A stretch of 8,133 nt of DNA. Source: CAYSNP01 sp050945855. GTDB taxonomy: Bacteria > Bacillota > Clostridia > Christensenellales > DTU072. A program made the position numbers and the translations under genes. Each line of letters opens with the position of its first letter. Position 1 is the stretch's first letter. Positions 4,965 to 8,133 of this stretch are shown in pieces. The notes below the pieces were generated by a model. It did not search any database and was not told the origin of the DNA. It saw nothing but the letters and a program-made list of their open reading frames with translations. The stretch covers positions 1-8,133 of the forward strand of contig JBMNTS010000049.1 in assembly GCA_050945855.1 (NCBI GenBank), given 5' to 3'.

Positions 4965-7748
4965 ATGCTTGAAGTCAAAAATTTAACTAAGATATACCAA
5001 AGCAAAAGCGGCAATAGAGTTGTCGCTTTAAATGGCATAAATTTAAAATTCCCCGAAAGCGGACTTATCTTTATCTTAGGCAAAAGCGGAAGCGGAAAAA
5101 GCACTTTCCTCAACGTGGTAAGCGGGCTGGACGCTCCGGACGGCGGCGAAATCATTATCGCGGACAAATCCAGCAAGCACTTTACGGAAAAGGATTTTGA
5201 CGCCTACCGCAATACGTATCTGGGTTTTATTTTTCAGGAATATAACATTATCAACGAATTCAGCGTAAGGGATAACATCGCCCTAGCGCTGGAATTGCAA
5301 AACAAGCCCCCCGGCAAAGAAGTCATTGAGGAAATCCTGCAGGTAGTGGGGCTGGAAGGCTTTGGGGAGAGAAAACCCAACGAGCTTTCGGGCGGGCAAA
5401 AGCAAAGAGTGGCTATCGCCCGCGCTTTGGTCAAAAACCCCAACGTCATTTTCGCGGATGAGCCTACCGGCAATCTGGATTCCGCCTCCAGCGCGCAGAT
5501 TTTTGACTTTTTAAAGCTGCTCAGCAAAAAAAAGCTGATTATAGTGGTCTCACACGACGCGGAAAGCGCGGAAAAATACGGGGACAGGATAATAGAATTA
5601 TCCGACGGCATAGTTATTTCGGACAAGACCTTTAACGAGCAGGACACTTCGCATAAAGCGCGCAAATACCGTTTTGCCCCCACCAAAGTCATAAAAATGG
5701 ACAGCGATGTCCGCTTTTTGCCCATTAACGCCACTCTGCCCGCAAAAGCCAAAAGGAAAATCGCGGGCAGTAACATCCTTAACAAAAAGGGCAGACTTGC
5801 GGTTACGCTGATACTTATTATCACCTCTCTTACCCTTTTCGGCTTCGCGCAGGTGCTTGCCGGATACAATCTGGTGGACGCCTCCCTGTCCAGCTTTGAC
5901 AAAATGGGCATAACCAACGTGCGCATAGAGCAGGGCAAAATGGATGAATATACCGGTCTTTATTTTGACCGCAGCAGAGAAGTGATAGCGGAGGAAACCA
6001 TTGAAAAAGTACGGGAAAAGTTCTCCGATTACACTTTCAGCAAATATTATCCTTTTATTAATATGCCCATAGGAATATCCGCGGGCTCCACCGGCTCGCC
6101 CTTTTTGCCCTCGTCTATCAGAGGGGTGGTAATCACCACCGAAGAAGGCCTTGCGGAAATGGGCTACGTGCTAAACGGCGAATTTCCCAAAGAAAACAGC
6201 AATCAAATCATAATTACCGATTTTATGGTCTTTAATTTGCTGTGGGCGGACGCCACCAAACTTGGTTACAAAAAATACAACGAGGAAGGGGGCAATATTT
6301 CCATTGCCGATATTCTGCAAGCCCTCGCCACATTTAAGCTTACGCCCGAGGACGCTCTTATTCTGGTGAATATAATCAACGGGAAATACGAAAAGGATAC
6401 CAATTTTTTCACTAAAGGCAGCACCGAAGCCGCGCTCAATCGCATAGTAAAGGGAGTATCCGAGGCGGGTATAGGCAGAACGCTTAAGATAAGCGGAGGC
6501 ACCTTTGTTATAAGCGGAATAATCGAGACGGGTTTTGAGGAATACTTTGACATAATGAAAAAGGATTTCAGAAAAATAATTACCGACCCGAGAATTCTGG
6601 AATTGCAGGAGAACATCAATTATTATTACGGCAATTTTTTCGCCGCCGAAGGCTTTTTGGATAATTTGTACCAGGAAAGAATACTGCTGACCAATATGTC
6701 CCTCCCCTCTCCCGTAGGGTTCGGCGACTGGCTTGCGAAAATGGAAGAGGAAATCGCCAAGGACCGGGCGGCCAACCCGGACTGGATGCTGCTAAACGAT
6801 GACAGCAATCCGGGCGGCATTGATATATTTTACTTTGATGACAGGACGCACCCTCTTAACCTCAAAGACAACGAGGTACTGTTAAGCCAGGACTTGTTCA
6901 GGGCCACTTATAATTTGGATTACAACCAGTGGAAAGCGGACGATCCGAAGAAAAACCCTTATCCGGAATATACTCTCAGGTACGGCGTATTCAATCTGGA
7001 TTACGAAGCCGAGCCATTGAAAATGAAAGTGGTGGGAGTAATAAAAGACAAACGCTTTTTGCAGGAGCAAGACGGGGAAAAGGTCATAATTAAAAATATA
7101 AAATCCCCTTATCCCATTGTGATAACCAAAAGCGTATACGATAATATCGGAAAGGATATACAAAAAGTGGGGGCGCTGTATTTCCGCCTGAGCGGCAGCA
7201 CGGGCAAAGACAGGGCTATAATTTCCTACCTTTGCGACACTTCGCCCGAAGGGGATAAACTTTACCACTTAAGCCCTATCAGCGAATTGCTGTACACAAT
7301 GAGCGACGCGCTTATGATTATGCAGATTTTATTTAAAAGCTTAAGCCTTATACTCGGCGTATTCAGCGCGGTGCTGCTGATTAATTTTATGAGCACTTCG
7401 GTTATGGCAAAACAGCGGGAAATAGGTGTGCTGAGGGCGCTAGGCTGCAGGAGCAAGGATGTTAACGGCATATTCTTATATGAGGCGGGCTTTATAGCTG
7501 CCGTTCATTTGACATTTACCTTTATTATGATGACGGTTATGACCTATGCGGTAAATTACCTCTTTAAGAGTACTTTCGCGCGAATGTTCAAAAACGAGCT
7601 TGTAAACAACCTCCAGCTTCTTACCCTTTCCGTCCGTCCCTTTTTGATAGTGGGAGCCATTTCGCTGGCGCTCATCTATTGCGCCACCCTGATTACCACA
7701 AGCAAGATAAGCCGCATGCGGCCTGTGGACGCAATCAAAAAGGCATAA
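4965..7748 (+). CDS. ABC transporter, ATPase fused to FtsX/MacB-type permease with large extracytoplasmic domain
   Basis: Single-chain ABC exporter or mechanotransmission protein of 927 residues in the cell membrane; the substrate is unknown. The N-terminal ATPase (about 1-222) is complete: Walker A GKSGSGKST (39-47), Q-loop Q91, signature LSGGQ (141-145), Walker B VIFADE (161-166, catalytic E166), D-loop NLD (170-172) and switch H197. It most resembles the LolD/MacB group. A basic linker follows, then TM1 (about 278-300), an extracytoplasmic domain of roughly 480 residues, and TM2-TM4 (about 785-810, 838-865, 890-912). Between TM2 and TM3 is the FtsX-family cytoplasmic segment KQREIGVLRALG (816-827), and the C-terminus RMRPVDAIKKA is typical of the family. 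The topology is that of MacB, but the outer domain is about twice as large. The ATG is the first start after in-frame stops. The nearest ribosome-like site, AAAAGG (4942-4947), is 17 nt away, so initiation may be weak. The asparaginase gene follows after 7 nt. Confidence 0.93.
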   Translation: MLEVKNLTKIYQSKSGNRVVALNGINLKFPESGLIFILGKSGSGKSTFLNVVSGLDAPDGGEIIIADKSSKHFTEKDFDAYRNTYLGFIFQEYNIINEFSVRDNIALALELQNKPPGKEVIEEILQVVGLEGFGERKPNELSGGQKQRVAIARALVKNPNVIFADEPTGNLDSASSAQIFDFLKLLSKKKLIIVVSHDAESAEKYGDRIIELSDGIVISDKTFNEQDTSHKARKYRFAPTKVIKMDSDVRFLPINATLPAKAKRKIAGSNILNKKGRLAVTLILIITSLTLFGFAQVLAGYNLVDASLSSFDKMGITNVRIEQGKMDEYTGLYFDRSREVIAEETIEKVREKFSDYTFSKYYPFINMPIGISAGSTGSPFLPSSIRGVVITTEEGLAEMGYVLNGEFPKENSNQIIITDFMVFNLLWADATKLGYKKYNEEGGNISIADILQALATFKLTPEDALILVNIINGKYEKDTNFFTKGSTEAALNRIVKGVSEAGIGRTLKISGGTFVISGIIETGFEEYFDIMKKDFRKIITDPRILELQENINYYYGNFFAAEGFLDNLYQERILLTNMSLPSPVGFGDWLAKMEEEIAKDRAANPDWMLLNDDSNPGGIDIFYFDDRTHPLNLKDNEVLLSQDLFRATYNLDYNQWKADDPKKNPYPEYTLRYGVFNLDYEAEPLKMKVVGVIKDKRFLQEQDGEKVIIKNIKSPYPIVITKSVYDNIGKDIQKVGALYFRLSGSTGKDRAIISYLCDTSPEGDKLYHLSPISELLYTMSDALMIMQILFKSLSLILGVFSAVLLINFMSTSVMAKQREIGVLRALGCRSKDVNGIFLYEAGFIAAVHLTFTFIMMTVMTYAVNYLFKSTFARMFKNELVNNLQLLTLSVRPFLIVGAISLALIYCATLITTSKISRMRPVDAIKKA
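7737..7743 (+). promoter_or_regulatory. Ribosome binding site of the asparaginase-like gene, inside the end of the ABC gene
   Basis: AAAAAGG lies in the last codons of the ABC gene, 12 nt before the ATG at 7756. It supports that start and suggests co-translation on the same mRNA. Confidence 0.55.
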
Positions 7749-7755
7749 ACCGCTT

Positions 7756-8133
7756 ATGAGAATAAAACTGCTGTTTTGCGGAGGGACTATCTCCAGCGCA
7801 CAAGAAAGGGGAATAATACTGCCCGCCAACAAAAAAGGGGCGGAGGAGTATCTTCGCGGCGCTTATCCCGGCATAGAATTTTCTTGTGACTATCTCATTA
7901 ATAAACACAGCGAAAACTATTCCCTGAACGACATCGCGCTGATAATAAACAGTATAAAAGCCGCCGGCGATTGCGACGGCGCAATGGTGTTTTGCGGTAC
8001 GGATACTCTTGCCTATCTTGCCGCTTTTTTATATTACGGATTAGGCGAAACGCGCAAAACAGTGGTTTTGGTCAGCTCTTTCTTGCCTTTCGGCAACCCA
8101 AAATCAAACGCTGAGGCAAATATAGATGCCGCG
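7756..8133 (+). CDS. L-asparaginase-family protein (AnsA/AnsB fold), 3' end missing
   Basis: Members hydrolyse L-asparagine (some also glutamine) to the acid and ammonia; the tRNA amidotransferase subunit GatD shares this fold. The frame is open for 126 codons to the window edge. Two catalytic blocks are visible: CGGTIS (8-13, nucleophile candidate T11) and CGTDTLAYLAAFL (80-92, T82 and D83 as triad members). HSENYS (51-56) sits where the family has its substrate-binding Ser, and VVLVSSFLPFGN (103-114) fits the strand and loop after the second block. There is no signal peptide, so the protein is probably cytoplasmic. Oddities: Cys8 replaces the usual Gly of TGGTI, and KSNAEAN (116-122) has Asn where the family usually has Asp (SDAxxN or SDGxxN). 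The catalytic Lys lies beyond the window. It is probably co-transcribed with the exporter. Family membership is fairly sure; asparagine specificity is not. Confidence 0.85.
   Translation, partial: MRIKLLFCGGTISSAQERGIILPANKKGAEEYLRGAYPGIEFSCDYLINKHSENYSLNDIALIINSIKAAGDCDGAMVFCGTDTLAYLAAFLYYGLGETRKTVVLVSSFLPFGNPKSNAEANIDAA

Noticed and set aside
5234..5938. Open frame of 234 codons on the - strand
   Set aside because: It is antisense to the ABC ATPase domain, and its serine/leucine-rich composition is what reverse reading of such codons gives. No domain is recognisable.
7749..7755. Possible terminator or promoter between the ABC and asparaginase genes
   Set aside because: The gap is only 7 nt, with no stem-loop or T-run and no -35/-10 pair.

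Overview
The window looks like a piece of a bacterial chromosome, most likely from a Firmicutes/Clostridia-type organism. This rests on four things: the tilS-hpt neighbour pair, the oligo-1,6-glucosidase-type GH13 enzyme, the single-chain ABC-FtsX exporter of a kind common in Firmicutes and Mollicutes, and tightly packed genes with AAGG/AGGAG ribosome sites. Base composition is intermediate by eye. No phage, IS, CRISPR, rRNA or tRNA sequence was seen. Taxonomy beyond this is a guess.

Layout: two divergent transcription units leave a single intergenic region (about 4769-4964). Leftward (- strand), in transcription order: an intracellular GH13 glucosidase (4768-3074), tilS (3074-1806), hpt (1801-1244) and a CCA-adding/tRNA nucleotidyltransferase that runs off the left edge (1260-1). 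These four genes are joined by a 1-nt overlap, a 4-nt gap and a 17-nt overlap, so they almost certainly form one translationally coupled operon. Rightward (+ strand): a 927-residue ABC ATPase-permease fusion with a very large extracytoplasmic domain (4965-7748), then after 7 nt an L-asparaginase-family protein that runs off the right edge (7756-8133).

The intergenic region holds two convincing sigma-70/sigma-A-type promoters facing away from each other: TTGAAA-N17-TACAAT for the leftward operon and TTGACA-N17-TATTAT for the rightward one. Each gives a predicted leader of about 29 nt. A perfect 11-bp palindrome lies inside the spacer of the rightward promoter, and two further short inverted repeats lie just upstream of its -35. 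This is a plausible site for a repressor acting on the exporter.

Functionally, the leftward operon joins tRNA maturation (TilS makes lysidine at the tRNA-Ile2 anticodon; Cca builds or repairs the 3' CCA end) with purine salvage (Hpt) behind a carbohydrate hydrolase. The rightward unit pairs a MacB-like exporter or mechanotransmission protein of unknown substrate with a divergent asparaginase homologue. Most genes are recognisable members of known families. The less ordinary points are the glucosidase at the head of a tRNA-processing operon, the exporter with its oversized outer domain and possible operator, and the atypical asparaginase motifs. I did not find clear evidence of an entirely new system.
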